DNA of 64,000 nt, from the NCBI GenBank assembly GCA_016936455.1, contig JAFGXV010000049.1:1-64000 (forward strand). Reading direction: 5' to 3'. The first letter of the stretch is position 1. Every line of letters starts with the position of its first letter. Source of the stretch: Desulfuromonadaceae bacterium. Its GTDB lineage: Bacteria > Desulfobacterota > Desulfuromonadia > Desulfuromonadales > Desulfuromonadaceae. Positions 50,101 to 61,214 of this stretch are shown one piece after another. A program made the position numbers and the translations under genes. The notes beneath the pieces are model-generated. The model searched no databases. It saw only the letters and a program-made list of their open reading frames with translations, and was not told where the DNA came from.

Positions 50101-51744
50101 TTAACACACGTACTGGATTTTCAGGCGATTGGCGACGGCCTGATCCACCGCGACCAGGGCATCTGCACGACCGACAGGCAGTGACGAGTTGCCGATAGGC
50201 GCCATCATCTTCTTCAGTTCCTGGTCCATCGCCAAAAAGTAGTTGACGATGTTTTCCGCGACCCGTTCCGGGTTGAGGCGGTGAGCCAGGGCCGGACTCT
50301 GGGTGGTGATGCCTGCCGGGCACAGGCCGGTGTTGCAGGCATTGCAGCGCCCCATGTCATTGCCGACGCAGCCGGCCATCTGCAGAATCAGCTTGCCGGA
50401 GAATACGCCGTTGGCACCGAGGCAGATCATCTTGAAGGCATCGGCAGCCAGATCGCCGGTTTTGCCGAGACCGCCGGCCGCCCACAGCGGAATCTGACCC
50501 TGGCGGCCCTGCTGGACCGCTGCCAGATAGCAGTCACGCAGCTTGCTGACGATGGGATGTCCGGTGTGGTCGAGGGAGACTTCGTGGGCTGCCGCCGTGC
50601 CGCCATCAATGCCGTCGAGGAAGAAACCGCCGACGATGTTGTACGGATCGCGGACCAGGTTGTTGAATACCGAGACGCTGGTAGCCGAGGCGGCAACCTT
50701 GATGGCCACGGGGACGCGGAACTTGAAGGCGGCGTTGAAGGAGAGGAACATCTTCTGAACGCTCTCTTCGATGGAGTACAGGCCCTGGTGGTTGGGCGGG
50801 CTGAGCAGGTCAGCCTTGGGCACGCCGCGGATAGCCATGATGTGCTCGGCTACCTTCTGCGCCTGCAGCAGGCCACCGTCACCGGGCTTGGCTCCCTGGC
50901 CGATCTTGATCAGGACGCCGGCCGGATCTTCAACCATGTCCGGCATGGCCTTGATGATGCGGTTCCAGCCGAAGTGACCGGAGGCAATCTGCAGAATCAG
51001 ATATTTAAGGTATTTGCTTTTCAGCAGTCGCACCGGCACGCCGCCTTCACCGGAGCACATGCGCACCGGCAGCCCGCATTCCTCGTTAAGGTAGGCCACG
51101 GCCATGGCGACGCCTTCCCACATGCGCCAGGACAGGGCGCCAATGGACATGTCGCCGATGATGACCGGGTAGATCCAGTTGACCGGTGGTGCCTGACCGG
51201 TGGTGGTGAGCTTGCCGTCCGGACCGACAGCCAGCGGCAGATCCTTGGCCGGCAGGATGCGGCCGAAGGGGGCCAGCATATCAAACGTGTGGCGCTGGGC
51301 GTCGAGGCTCGGGTCGGTCATCTGTGAGATGCGGCCAACACGCAGCTGATCCAGGGTGCGCGTGCTGCCGGTGAGGTTTTTGCGTCCGCCACGCTTGATG
51401 GAATCGCCACCGATGCAACGGGTGACGATGGGGTGGCGCGTGTCCGGGTTGCGCACCGGACGGATGGCGTCATTCGGGCAGACCTTTTCACAGATGCCGC
51501 AGCCGCGGCAGTAATTTTTCAGGGAGTTGACCTGCTTGATCACAGGCACGGCGGAAAAACGGGCACGCGGGTCGGGCAGATCCCCTTCGGAAAAGACCAT
51601 GCGCCGTTTTTCGATTTTTGGCTCAATGGCGCGGAACGAACAGGCCGCGACACAGGAGCCACACAGGGTGCAGCGACTGGCGTCGTAGACGATTTTCCAC
51701 GGCAGATCGTTGGGTGTGGTGTCGTGAATTTTTATTGTTTCCAT
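50101..51744 (-). CDS. Glutamate synthase FMN/central subunit with N-terminal 2x[4Fe-4S] ferredoxin
   Basis: CTLCGSCVAACS, CRGCGICEKVCP; GGTAAAHEVSLDHTG; CNACNTGLCPAGI. Confidence 0.9.
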   Translation of the reverse strand: METIKIHDTTPNDLPWKIVYDASRCTLCGSCVAACSFRAIEPKIEKRRMVFSEGDLPDPRARFSAVPVIKQVNSLKNYCRGCGICEKVCPNDAIRPVRNPDTRHPIVTRCIGGDSIKRGGRKNLTGSTRTLDQLRVGRISQMTDPSLDAQRHTFDMLAPFGRILPAKDLPLAVGPDGKLTTTGQAPPVNWIYPVIIGDMSIGALSWRMWEGVAMAVAYLNEECGLPVRMCSGEGGVPVRLLKSKYLKYLILQIASGHFGWNRIIKAMPDMVEDPAGVLIKIGQGAKPGDGGLLQAQKVAEHIMAIRGVPKADLLSPPNHQGLYSIEESVQKMFLSFNAAFKFRVPVAIKVAASATSVSVFNNLVRDPYNIVGGFFLDGIDGGTAAAHEVSLDHTGHPIVSKLRDCYLAAVQQGRQGQIPLWAAGGLGKTGDLAADAFKMICLGANGVFSGKLILQMAGCVGNDMGRCNACNTGLCPAGITTQSPALAHRLNPERVAENIVNYFLAMDQELKKMMAPIGNSSLPVGRADALVAVDQAVANRLKIQYVC

Positions 51745-52838
51745 CGTACAACCTCCAGGCTGTCGTCAATCATCACAATTTCGCGCTCGTTGGGGTAGAT
51801 GTCCGTATTCCATGCGCGATCCGGCAGAATTTCGTTGATCCCGCAGACTTCAGATGAAATGACGACCGTATCATCCGTGCGTCCGACCACGACCGGGCGC
51901 AGTTTCTTGGCATCGCAGCAGGTGAACAGGGTATTGTCCGGCAGGACGCCGATTACGGTGTTCGGACCGTTGAGCTCGAGGTTGGCCAGTGACTGGCGGA
52001 TGGCCCGCAGCTGCTCGGCGTCGTCGCGTTTGCTCAATTCATCAAACGGCAGGGGTGTGACGACGTGTTTGTAGTAGGGCAGCGGCCAGCCCAGTTGGCG
52101 GTGGACGTAGTGCAGGGTGTAGAGGAAGCACTGGGAGTCGGACTCGAAGCCGATGTAGCCGCGGTGCAGCTTGGCCTGTATCTCCTTGTTCTTCTGGTAG
52201 AAGGTGTTTTCACCGTTGGCCAGCGCGGTGTATCCCTGCAGGAAAAAGGGGTGGGCCGCGTAGCGAACGATGTCGTAGTTGGTGTTCTGGCGGCACTGGG
52301 CCGTGATGACCTTGGCGCTGAACTTGCCATCTTCCTGCCACAGGTTGAAAAAGGTGCCGATATCCTTCGGATCGCCAATTTCTTTCAGCGTTACCACATC
52401 GGGCCAGAAAGAGTAGACAAATCCCCTTTCCTCCGGCTCAAGCGCCTTGCGCATTTTTAGGCGCATGTCGAGCAGCAGTTCCTCTTTTTCCTTGACGCTG
52501 GCCTTGTTGTAGCTGCGGGGGTAGGAAAAAGTTTCGAACACGTAGTTGGGCATGGCAATGATGTCCAGATCATTGCTCGGGAAAGTTTCCGGAACCCATT
52601 GCAGAACGCGGCGGAAGCCGGCTTCATGCAGGATGTCCTCCGCGATCTTGAGGCCTTCATCGGTACAGGCCATGGACAGGGTCGGAAGGTCCTTGTAGGC
52701 CTCAAAAATGCCTCCCAGATCCTGCATGACCATGGCAAAGCCGGAGTTGTCGTGGCCTTTCTGTTGGGATTGCATCAACTGCAGGGCTTTGCAGGGGTGT
52801 ATGTAGTTTTTGCTTTTAATCGCTCCGATACGACACAT
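51732..52838 (-). CDS. Glutamate synthase class II glutamine amidotransferase subunit
   Basis: MCRIGAIKSKN...QQKGHDNSGFAMVMQD. Confidence 0.88.
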   Translation of the reverse strand: MCRIGAIKSKNYIHPCKALQLMQSQQKGHDNSGFAMVMQDLGGIFEAYKDLPTLSMACTDEGLKIAEDILHEAGFRRVLQWVPETFPSNDLDIIAMPNYVFETFSYPRSYNKASVKEKEELLLDMRLKMRKALEPEERGFVYSFWPDVVTLKEIGDPKDIGTFFNLWQEDGKFSAKVITAQCRQNTNYDIVRYAAHPFFLQGYTALANGENTFYQKNKEIQAKLHRGYIGFESDSQCFLYTLHYVHRQLGWPLPYYKHVVTPLPFDELSKRDDAEQLRAIRQSLANLELNGPNTVIGVLPDNTLFTCCDAKKLRPVVVGRTDDTVVISSEVCGINEILPDRAWNTDIYPNEREIVMIDDSLEVVRWKQ

Positions 52839-52971
52839 ACGCTTTCCTCCTGAAATATTTTACAGGGATAAAAGCAAATATCGTGCCGATCTCATGATCT
52901 GGTTAAGTGCTTGACTTTGTGGGTGGAATTTGCAGGGGGATGGTGGCTTTAAGCTGTTTGTGAGTAGGGGT

Positions 52972-53005
52972 GAGTACTCAGTTCCGAGGGTGGAACTGAG
53001 TACTC
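52972..53005. other. Perfect 14-bp inverted repeat downstream of ilvE
   Basis: GAGTACTCAGTTCC-GAGGGT-GGAACTGAGTACTC. Confidence 0.85.
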
Positions 53006-53020
53006 TGGCAGCTCGGGGCA

Positions 53021-54085
53021 CTAGAGCAGTTCAACCCAGTTGTGGGCGTCGGGCAGACGACCATACTGAATGCCGGTCAGGGTGTCGTACAGCTTCATGG
53101 TCAACTCGCCGGCCTGGTTGTTGCCGAGCTGGACGGTTCGATCGCGGTAGGTCAGCTGGCCGACGGGTGATACGACGGCGGCAGTCCCGGTGCCGAAGGC
53201 CTCGACCAGGCGGCCGCTCTCGGCACCGTCAAGGATTTCGTCAATGGTCAGCGCCCGCTCTTCAATCTCGTAGCCCATCTCCTTGACCAGGGTCAGGATG
53301 GAGCGACGGGTGATGCCGTTGAGGATGGTTCCCTTCAGGGGAGAGGTGACGATTTTGCCATCGTAGAGGAAACAGATGTTCATGCTGCCGACCTCTTCGA
53401 CGTACTTGCGCTCGATGCCGTCGAGCCACAGCACCTGATCGTACCCCTTGGCCGCTGCCAGCGTGGAGGCGTAAAGGCTGGAAGCATAATTGCCGCCGGT
53501 TTTGGCTTCTCCTGTGCCGCCGGGTGCGACTCGGACGTATTCATCGGAAACCCAGATTTTGACGGGGTTGAGCCCGCCCTTGTAGTAGGCTGCGACCGGC
53601 GACAGAATGATATAGAACAGGTACTGGTCAGCCGGTTTGACGCCGAGAACCGGTTCGGTGGCGATCATGGTCGGACGGATGTAGAGGCTGGTTCCTGCGC
53701 TGTGGGGGACCCATTCCTGCTCCAGCTCGAGCAGTTGGCGCAGAGCCTTGAGACAGAAATCGACATCCAGTTCGGGCATGCACATGCGTGCGGCGCTGCG
53801 GTTGAAACGCTCAAAATTGTCACGTGGCCGGAACAGGGCAATGGATCCATCGGGGCGCCGGAAGGCTTTCAGGCCCTCAAAAATTTCCTGCGCATAATGG
53901 AGAACCAGTGCTGCCGGGTCGAGTTGGAAGGGGCCGTAAGGCTTGATGCAGGGTGAATGCCAGCCTTTCCCCTTGTCATACGTCATGACAAACATGCGGT
54001 TGGTGAATTCTTTACCGAAGACCAGTCCGCTTTCATCGCTGCGGGGTGTTTTCGGCGTTTCAACGGGAAGAACCTGAATTTCCAT
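53021..54085 (-). CDS. ilvE: Branched-chain amino acid aminotransferase
   Basis: LHYAQEIFEGLKAFRR; KTGGNYASSLYA; EEVGSMNICFLYDG. Confidence 0.95.
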   Translation of the reverse strand: MEIQVLPVETPKTPRSDESGLVFGKEFTNRMFVMTYDKGKGWHSPCIKPYGPFQLDPAALVLHYAQEIFEGLKAFRRPDGSIALFRPRDNFERFNRSAARMCMPELDVDFCLKALRQLLELEQEWVPHSAGTSLYIRPTMIATEPVLGVKPADQYLFYIILSPVAAYYKGGLNPVKIWVSDEYVRVAPGGTGEAKTGGNYASSLYASTLAAAKGYDQVLWLDGIERKYVEEVGSMNICFLYDGKIVTSPLKGTILNGITRRSILTLVKEMGYEIEERALTIDEILDGAESGRLVEAFGTGTAAVVSPVGQLTYRDRTVQLGNNQAGELTMKLYDTLTGIQYGRLPDAHNWVELL

Positions 54086-54275
54086 GTCGATTGCTCCTGA
54101 TACAGAAAGGGAAGGCGGGCTGCCCGTGGCACAAAAAATGAGTCACAGGAAACGCGGACTGAATCGGCCGGACGGCCTGGGTCCATCTGCCAGATCAAGT
54201 GAAATTAGCTGGTTTCTAGCATATTTGCACGGGCTCAGGCAAGGAGATTGTCAGGGGTTGACAGCGGGGAGGTGT

Positions 54276-54437
54276 TTACGGCTGTGGGCGCTTTGGCCTG
54301 CCTAGTTCGTAGAGCAGAATTTTCATGTTGAGTGCTTCTTCGTCGCGAGAAAAGCGCAGGGATTCGCGTTTGACGATGGCTTTGCGGGAGGCTTGTTCCA
54401 GTTTGTCCGTGAGTTGGTGCTGGTTGTGATGCGTCAT
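54276..54437 (-). CDS. Small hypothetical protein (53 aa)
   Basis: Short ORF; no recognisable family. Confidence 0.35.
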   Translation of the reverse strand: MTHHNQHQLTDKLEQASRKAIVKRESLRFSRDEEALNMKILLYELGRPKRPQP

Positions 54438-54535
54438 GGCGGTCTCCACAAAACGGGGAAGAGTCTTGTGAAGGTTAGCACGTACGCGATGGCTTTCAAG
54501 GTATAAAATACTAAAAATGGTATCGACCATTAAGG

Positions 54536-55321
54536 TTATGTCGATTCCCGTGGCGCGCGTGCCAGGGAAACCACCAAGACCCTGTGCCCTTGTTGGACGA
54601 GCTGGTTGCTGCAGGCGCGAACGGTTGCCGTGGTGGTAACAATATCATCAACAAGAACGATTCGCCGTGGTGATATGTTGTGCTGAACCGTAAAACAGTG
54701 GCGGAGTACGGCTTCACGCTCGAAAGGTCTCAGATCCTTGAGGGGTGGCGTTGGCCGGTTGCGGAGCAGCAGGGTGGCGCTGATGGGGCAGGTTAATTCT
54801 CGACTGAGAACGCGAGCCAGTTGCAGCGACTGGTTGAAGCCGCGTTTTCGCAGTCGATCAGGATGAAGCGGAACGGGGATGATAGCGTCTGGTTGAAAAT
54901 CCGTCATCGCGGCGAGGCAGCGGGTGGACAGCAGTCGCCCGAGGGGGTGGGCTAGACGTGGCTGGTTGTGATATTTGAACTGTTGAATGGCCTGCTTCAG
55001 GGCTCCCTGGTAGAGACCGGCATAAAGCAGGTTGTCGAATGGGGGCGGATCCTGTTGGCAGCGGGTGCAGCGATGGTTGACAGAACTCGCGGCGCGAAAC
55101 GGTTCACCGCAGTGGATGCACGCGGCAGGTGGTCGAATCTGGCAGTCCGTCAGGCAACGTTGGCACAGGCCGGTTTCTTCTGCGGAAAGGGGGTGATGGC
55201 AGAGAAAGCAGGCCGGGGGAAGAAGGAGATGCAGCGCCCATCGCCATTCCTGTCTCAGCCGGCGGATGAGCGCTGTCGATTGGTGTCGTAGCTGGTGAGA
55301 TAAGCCTGCTGGTTCAGTCAC
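54536..55321 (-). CDS. comF: ComF-family phosphoribosyltransferase
   Basis: Zn finger [45 protein letters not shown]. Confidence 0.92.
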   Translation of the reverse strand: MTEPAGLSHQLRHQSTALIRRLRQEWRWALHLLLPPACFLCHHPLSAEETGLCQRCLTDCQIRPPAACIHCGEPFRAASSVNHRCTRCQQDPPPFDNLLYAGLYQGALKQAIQQFKYHNQPRLAHPLGRLLSTRCLAAMTDFQPDAIIPVPLHPDRLRKRGFNQSLQLARVLSRELTCPISATLLLRNRPTPPLKDLRPFEREAVLRHCFTVQHNISPRRIVLVDDIVTTTATVRACSNQLVQQGHRVLVVSLARAPREST

Positions 55322-56867
55322 GCCGGTGGAGCAGGTTGTGACCCGTCATCTCGTCAGGTTGGGCTAGGTTGAGCAGCCTGAGCAGGGTCGGTGCGATGTC
55401 CGCAAGAATTCCGGAATCCAGTGTCTGACTCTCGACATTGTTGGCCACATAAATCAGTGGTACCGGGTTGGTCGTGTGAGCGGTGTGCGGATTGCCACTT
55501 TCGTCCAGCATCTGCTCGCAGTTGCCGTGGTCGGCGGTAATCAGCAGGCAGCCTCCCCGCTCAAGGACGCATTCAACCACGCGTCTGGCGCATTGATCCA
55601 CCGTTTCCATGGCAGTAATCGCTGCGTTGAGTACGCCGGTATGGCCCACCATGTCGGGGTTGGCAAAGTTGAGAATGACGAGGTCGGGATGACGGTTTTG
55701 AATGTGCTCGATAACCGCGTCGGCGACCAGTGTCGCGCTCATCTGCGGTTTTTTGTCGTAGGTCGCGACGTCTTTTGGAGACGGGATCAGCACCCTCTCT
55801 TCGCCCTGGTACGGTTCCTCGCTGCCACCATTGAAAAAGAAGGTGACGTGGGCGTATTTTTCCGTTTCTGCGATGTGAAGCTGGGTCATGCCGCCCCGGG
55901 CGACAACCTCGGACAAAATGTTGGGATAGCTTTCCGGCGGATAGGCAACGGGAAGGGCCAGTGATTCATCGTATTCCGTCAGACAGACATAGCCCGCCAG
56001 TTTTGGTGCCGCCGGTCGTTCAAAACCTGAAAAGTCGGGTTGGGTGAGGGCACGGGAAATTTCACGGGCGCGGTCAGCGCGGAAGTTGAAGAAGATGACA
56101 CCGTCTCCATCCTCAATGCGGTTGTTTTTATCGCTGATAACGCATGGCTCGACAAATTCATCGGTCTGGGCATTGGTGTAGGCGGTTTCGATGGCCTCAG
56201 CGCTGGTTGCAAACCTGTGTCCTTCGCCCAGCGTCAGCGCCTGGTAGGTTTTTTCAACGCGATCCCAGCGCTGGTCGCGGTCCATGGCGTAGAAACGGCC
56301 GCACAGCGTGGCGATGCGTCCGCTGCCGATGGCGGAAAGCTGTTCTTCCAGTTCCTTCAGGTAGTGGATAGCACTTTGCGGTGGTGTGTCACGACCGTCG
56401 AGGAAGGCGTGAATGCAGATGTCCTCAACCTGCTGTTGCTTGGCCAGTTGAACCAGGGCGTAAAGATGCGTGTTGAGCGAGTGGACGCCACCGTCGGACA
56501 ATAGGCCCATCAGGTGGAGTTTCCCGCCCTGGGCTCTGGTGCGAGCCAGGCAGTCGAGGAGCACCGGGTTGGTGAAGAAATCGCCGTCCTCGATGCTTTT
56601 GGTGATGCGGGTCAGGTCCTGATAGATGACGCGGCCAGCGCCGATGTTCATGTGGCCGACCTCGGAGTTGCCCATTTGGCCTTCGGGTAGCCCGACTGCC
56701 AAGCCGGAAGCCTGCAGCTGACTGTGGGGGTAGTTGGCAAACAGGTGATCAAGGAAGGGGGTCTGAGCCAGGAGAACGGCGTTTCCCTCCCGGCGTGAGC
56801 TGATACCCCAGCCGTCAAGGATGCACAGGACAACCGGACGGCTGGGGGTTGAAAGCGCTGAGGACAT
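55314..56867 (-). CDS. gpmI: 2,3-bisphosphoglycerate-independent phosphoglycerate mutase
   Basis: [45 protein letters not shown]. Confidence 0.97.
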   Translation of the reverse strand: MSSALSTPSRPVVLCILDGWGISSRREGNAVLLAQTPFLDHLFANYPHSQLQASGLAVGLPEGQMGNSEVGHMNIGAGRVIYQDLTRITKSIEDGDFFTNPVLLDCLARTRAQGGKLHLMGLLSDGGVHSLNTHLYALVQLAKQQQVEDICIHAFLDGRDTPPQSAIHYLKELEEQLSAIGSGRIATLCGRFYAMDRDQRWDRVEKTYQALTLGEGHRFATSAEAIETAYTNAQTDEFVEPCVISDKNNRIEDGDGVIFFNFRADRAREISRALTQPDFSGFERPAAPKLAGYVCLTEYDESLALPVAYPPESYPNILSEVVARGGMTQLHIAETEKYAHVTFFFNGGSEEPYQGEERVLIPSPKDVATYDKKPQMSATLVADAVIEHIQNRHPDLVILNFANPDMVGHTGVLNAAITAMETVDQCARRVVECVLERGGCLLITADHGNCEQMLDESGNPHTAHTTNPVPLIYVANNVESQTLDSGILADIAPTLLRLLNLAQPDEMTGHNLLHRRD

Positions 56868-56872
56868 GGAGA

Positions 56873-58228
56873 TCAGGCTCCGTGGGGGGCAACTGCCGGA
56901 GTCACGACTTCACGATCCTGAACCAGTTTGCGGAAGGCAATGCTGTAGCTTCCCCATGTGCCGCAGTTGACGCAGCGGCTGGCCCATTCGCGAGAGCTGC
57001 GGCCACATTTGTCGCAGACGTAACCCAAGTTGAGCTGATTGTCGACACCAAGGGCTTTCTGGTACTCGTCGATGGCTTCATCAATGCGGTTGCGGCGACG
57101 GTGTGCTTCGGCCAGCAGGATGTGCAGCTGGGGGAAGTCCGGAGCTGAACTCTCGACAATGTAGATCTGCTCCAGGGCCTCGTCGACCATTTCGAGGCGC
57201 AGGCAGAGCTTGCCGTAGAAGAACCGCGGCACCAGATCGCTGCTGCGGTCATTCAGGGCCTGGGTGTAGAAGGTCAGCAGCGACTGCGGGTCTTCTTTCT
57301 GGATGTAGAGGTCTTCCAGTCGGGAGAGGAAAACACTGCGGCCGAGGCGCTTGTAGCCGTCCTGCCAGACCTTGGCAGCGTCGTCCTCGTCGCCGGCCTG
57401 AGTGTATGCATCGCCGAGGGTAACGCGGGCAGCGACAAAGTCAGGCGCTTCTTTGATGATCTGTTTCAGGGCTGATGCGGCCTGGTCGCACTCCCCGTTA
57501 TCCAGGTTTTGTTTGGCGATCTCGTAGCGTACCGAAAGCATCAGCTGCTTTTCTTCTTCCAGTCGGTTACTGCTTGGGCCGGCTTTCAGCAGGCGCTTCT
57601 GGAGTTCCAGCGCCTCTTCCCAGCGATTATGCTTCATCTGCAGATCGCGCAGGCTGCGAATCGCCTTGCGGTTGTCCTTTTCCAGGACCAGAATCTCTTC
57701 GTATTCCTTGCTGGCGGCATCATCCCGATCCTGCTCTTCGTAGGTGTGTGCCAACTTGAAAAGCACTTCGAGACTCTTGCCGTTAATGCTCTTGGCCTTG
57801 CGCAACAGGCTGATAGCCTCTTCACATTTACCTTCATGGCTGGCCACACTGGCCAAGGCAATGTAGCTTTCGACCTTGCCGGGTTCTTTGTCGATGGCTT
57901 TCTGCAGCAGGTTGCGCGCTTTCTTGATGTCGCCGGAAATGAGGCGGCCAACACCTTCGCGGTAGACCTGATCAATCTCTTTGATCCGCTTTTCGCCGCG
58001 CTCGCGCATGCGGTAGCGCAGCACCGTGCTCAGGATGCCATAGATGTGGACGCCGTAGCCGATGAACAGGCCGACGAGGATGCAGCCGATCACCACTACG
58101 GCGACCGGGTAGGTGACGGACTGGTCCGGCATGAAGAAAATCGTCATTTCCTGAGGATTGATCCCGGAGAAGAAGACGAAAAAAGCCAGAAAAAGAATAA
58201 CAATTAGCAAAAACGACATGAGTGTCAT
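56873..58228 (-). CDS. lapB: LapB (YciM)-like TPR plus rubredoxin metal-binding protein with LapA-like N-terminal region
   Basis: N-terminal 2-[15 protein letters not shown] repeats; [24 protein letters not shown]. Confidence 0.85.
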   Translation of the reverse strand: MTLMSFLLIVILFLAFFVFFSGINPQEMTIFFMPDQSVTYPVAVVVIGCILVGLFIGYGVHIYGILSTVLRYRMRERGEKRIKEIDQVYREGVGRLISGDIKKARNLLQKAIDKEPGKVESYIALASVASHEGKCEEAISLLRKAKSINGKSLEVLFKLAHTYEEQDRDDAASKEYEEILVLEKDNRKAIRSLRDLQMKHNRWEEALELQKRLLKAGPSSNRLEEEKQLMLSVRYEIAKQNLDNGECDQAASALKQIIKEAPDFVAARVTLGDAYTQAGDEDDAAKVWQDGYKRLGRSVFLSRLEDLYIQKEDPQSLLTFYTQALNDRSSDLVPRFFYGKLCLRLEMVDEALEQIYIVESSAPDFPQLHILLAEAHRRRNRIDEAIDEYQKALGVDNQLNLGYVCDKCGRSSREWASRCVNCGTWGSYSIAFRKLVQDREVVTPAVAPHGA

Positions 58229-58372
58229 GCGAGCCTCCTGCGGGTAGTAACCCAGGAATCAAATAGATAAGGTCAAACAATCACACTTTATAAAATTGGA
58301 GGGGGTGTTGTAAATATGTAAAACGTTGTTTTGTCAATTAGTAGGCCACCGCCCCATTTTTTTCTTCCGTGA

Positions 58373-58849
58373 TCAGCTGTTGTGGTAGGGCTCATTGCGG
58401 ATAATCGTCAGACTGCGGTAAAGCTGCTCCATTAACAACACGCGGGCCATCTGATGGGTCCAGGTCATTTTCGAGAGCGACAGCACGGTGCGACACTGTT
58501 GGCGCAGGGCATCCGTCAGGCCGTAGGCACCGCCGACAATAAAATACAGCTGTGGGGTACCGTGGATCATGTGGCGTTCAAGATCGCGGGCGAATTCCAC
58601 CGAGCTTTTCTGCTCTCCCGTTTCATCCAGAGCAATGGCCACGGCGCCGGATGGGATGCGGGCGAGGATCTTTTCCGTTTCCGCCTGGCAGATGGCTGCG
58701 ACGTCGGGTTGTTTTCCGCCGCGCTTTTCTTCCTTCAGTTCGATGACGTCAATGGTGGTGTAGCGCCGGATCCGCTTCTCATACTCTCTGGAGGCCTCGG
58801 CCAGAAAGTCGAGGGACAGTTTGCCAATGCAGATCAGGGTGAGTTTCAT
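58373..58849 (-). CDS. rlmH: 23S rRNA (pseudouridine1915-N3)-methyltransferase
   Basis: YFIVGGAYGLTDALR; SLSKMTWTHQMARVLLMEQLYR. Confidence 0.95.
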   Translation of the reverse strand: MKLTLICIGKLSLDFLAEASREYEKRIRRYTTIDVIELKEEKRGGKQPDVAAICQAETEKILARIPSGAVAIALDETGEQKSSVEFARDLERHMIHGTPQLYFIVGGAYGLTDALRQQCRTVLSLSKMTWTHQMARVLLMEQLYRSLTIIRNEPYHNS

Positions 58850-58875
58850 GTGTCGCGTGCGTTCCGTTGCGCTCG

Positions 58876-59235
58876 TCAGGCGGAAGGTTCGTCAGTGACG
58901 GGGCACTCTGCCGCCTCAGCCCATAAGCCTTCCAGGTCGTAGAAACTGCGGATCTGGGGCTGGAAAACATGCACCATCGCATCGCCATAGTCGAGTAGAA
59001 CCCAGCGGCCCTCATTCATGCCTTCAATCGCCAGAGGGGTAATGTCGTGCTGCTCTTTGAGCCCCATGCGGATGTTCTCGGCGATGGCCTGAACCTGGCG
59101 GTCCGAGTTGCCGGTGGCCAGAACCAGATAGTCCGTCAGGGAAGAGAGCCCGGCAACGCGCAGCAGCCGCAGATCCAGTGCTTTTTTATCCAGAGCCAGA
59201 TGGGCGCAGCGTTGGGCCAGTTGTTCAGAATTCAA
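58876..59235 (-). CDS. rsfS: Ribosome silencing factor RsfS
   Basis: TDYLVLATGNSDRQVQAIAENI; WVLLDYGDAMVHVF. Confidence 0.95.
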   Translation of the reverse strand: MNSEQLAQRCAHLALDKKALDLRLLRVAGLSSLTDYLVLATGNSDRQVQAIAENIRMGLKEQHDITPLAIEGMNEGRWVLLDYGDAMVHVFQPQIRSFYDLEGLWAEAAECPVTDEPSA

Positions 59236-59250
59236 AATAGTGCCTTCCCT

Positions 59251-59898
59251 TTAAGTGTTTGAATATAGGTGATACCGCACAATATAGTCCAACACTCCGG
59301 CGGGGATCATATCCGCGACGGAACGGTGCTCTTTCAATCGCTGCCGGACTTCTGTCGAGGAGACCGGGCAGAAGGTTTCTTCAAGAAAAAACAGGCGATT
59401 GCCGCTGGCGTGGCGGTATGCGCCAAGTTGCGAATCGTAGCAGAAATGCGGGGCGAGTGCAACGGGAAGTCGTCCGCTTTGTGGCTCAAAGCTGCTGCCC
59501 GGTCGCAAGGCGACCACCAGATGGCAGAGTGGGAAAAAGTCCGCATAGTTCTTCCAGCTGTCGAAGGCAAGAAAGGAATCCATGCCGATGAGGAGAAAAA
59601 ATTCATCTTCCGGGTGGTGTCGGTGAAGTTGGCGCAGGGTGTCGATGGAATAGCTTTTCCCCTGACGCTGTGCTTCCAGGTCGCTGACGCTGAAGGCAGG
59701 GCAGTCGGCCACGGCGAGGCGCGTCATGGCCAGCCGGTGGTGGAAGGGGGTCAGCTTTTGCCGGGTTTTGTGCGGCGGCGCCGGCGCCGGAATGAAGAGG
59801 ATGCGGTCCAGTTCGCAGGACCGCATCATTTCATGGGCGATGGTGAGGTGACCCCTGTGGATCGGATCAAAGCTGCCGCCGAAGATGCCGGTTCGCAT
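59251..59898 (-). CDS. nadD: Nicotinate-nucleotide adenylyltransferase
   Basis: GIFGGSFDPIHRGHL; LLIGMDSFLAFDSWKNY. Confidence 0.95.
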   Translation of the reverse strand: MRTGIFGGSFDPIHRGHLTIAHEMMRSCELDRILFIPAPAPPHKTRQKLTPFHHRLAMTRLAVADCPAFSVSDLEAQRQGKSYSIDTLRQLHRHHPEDEFFLLIGMDSFLAFDSWKNYADFFPLCHLVVALRPGSSFEPQSGRLPVALAPHFCYDSQLGAYRHASGNRLFFLEETFCPVSSTEVRQRLKEHRSVADMIPAGVLDYIVRYHLYSNT

Positions 59899-59904
59899 GG
59901 CGGA

Positions 59905-61167
59905 TCAGCCGCGAATCTGGCCGTCACCGAAAACGATGAATTTGCGCGTGGTCAGGTCCTCCAGCCCCATGGGACCGAAAGAGTGGAGTTTGGTGGTCGA
60001 GATACCGATCTCCGCGCCCAACCCCAGCTGGTTGCCGTCGGAAAAGCGCGAGGAGGCATTGACCATGGTCACGCTCGAATTGACGGTGCGCGTGAAGTGC
60101 TGGGCATTGCTGTAGTTGTTGGTGACGATGACCTCGGTGTGCAGGGAACCGTGGCGGCGGATGTGGGCGATGGCGGCGTCGATGTCCGCAACCACGCGCA
60201 CGGCCAGGATCAGGTCGAGGTATTCCGCGTCCCAGTCGCTGTCGGTGGCGGCCACGGCCGTGTCCGTCAGCGCACAGGTGGCGGGACAGCCGCGCAGTTC
60301 AACGCCCTCATTCGCCATGGCTGCGGCGATATGGGGAATGAAGCTCGGCGCTATGTCCTGATGGACCAGCAGGGTTTCCATGGCGTTGCACACGCCGGGC
60401 CGCTGGACCTTGGCATTCAGACAGATGCGGGTCGCCATCTCCAGATCCGCTCCGGCATCGATAAAGGTGTGGCAGACCCCCTTGTAGTGTTTGATGACCG
60501 GAATCCGCGAGTACTCACTGACGAAACGGATCAGCCCCTCGCCGCCACGGGGAATGATCAGGTCAATATCGTCTTCGCACTGCAACAGCACGTTGACGGC
60601 TTCGCGCTGCGTGGTCGGCACGACCTGCAGCGCCGCCGCGGGCAGACCCATGGTTTCAAGCTGCTGGCACAGGATGGCACCGATGGCCTGATTGGAGTGG
60701 ATCGCTTCGGAGCCACCGCGCAGGATGACGGCATTGCCGCTTTTCAGGCACAGACCGGCGGCATCCGCCGTCACGTTGGGCCGCGATTCGAAAATGATGC
60801 CGATGACGCCGAGGGGAATGCGCATGCGCCCGACCTGAATCCCATTGGGGCGGCGCCACATGCCGGTGACTTCGCCGACGGGATCGGGCAGGGCGGCGAC
60901 CTCGCGCAGTCCGTCGGCCATGGCCTTGATGCGCTCATCGTTGAGGATCAGGCGATCGACCATGGCGCTGGCCAGGCCGTTCTGGCGCGCCGCCTGAACA
61001 TCTTTGTCGTTTTCCTGCTGCAGCGATGCGCGGTGGGTTTCCAGCGCGTCGGCCATGCGTTCAAGCAGGCTGTTTTTAACCGCCGACGACAGGCCGGCCA
61101 TGATGTTTGAGGCTTGACGGGCGTCTTTGGCCAGCTGTTGAATCTGGGTCGCAATGGTTTCAGGCAT
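59905..61167 (-). CDS. proA: Glutamate-5-semialdehyde dehydrogenase
   Basis: [41 protein letters not shown]. Confidence 0.96.
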   Translation of the reverse strand: MPETIATQIQQLAKDARQASNIMAGLSSAVKNSLLERMADALETHRASLQQENDKDVQAARQNGLASAMVDRLILNDERIKAMADGLREVAALPDPVGEVTGMWRRPNGIQVGRMRIPLGVIGIIFESRPNVTADAAGLCLKSGNAVILRGGSEAIHSNQAIGAILCQQLETMGLPAAALQVVPTTQREAVNVLLQCEDDIDLIIPRGGEGLIRFVSEYSRIPVIKHYKGVCHTFIDAGADLEMATRICLNAKVQRPGVCNAMETLLVHQDIAPSFIPHIAAAMANEGVELRGCPATCALTDTAVAATDSDWDAEYLDLILAVRVVADIDAAIAHIRRHGSLHTEVIVTNNYSNAQHFTRTVNSSVTMVNASSRFSDGNQLGLGAEIGISTTKLHSFGPMGLEDLTTRKFIVFGDGQIRG

Positions 61168-61214
61168 TGTCGTTCTCCTTTTGCGGCGGCGGGCGCTGTC
61201 CGGTTGGCAGCTGG

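Noticed and set aside
48021-50198. 725-aa plus-strand ORF
   Set aside because: Antisense to the GltD/GXGXG gene with strong domain motifs; low-complexity composition, no family.
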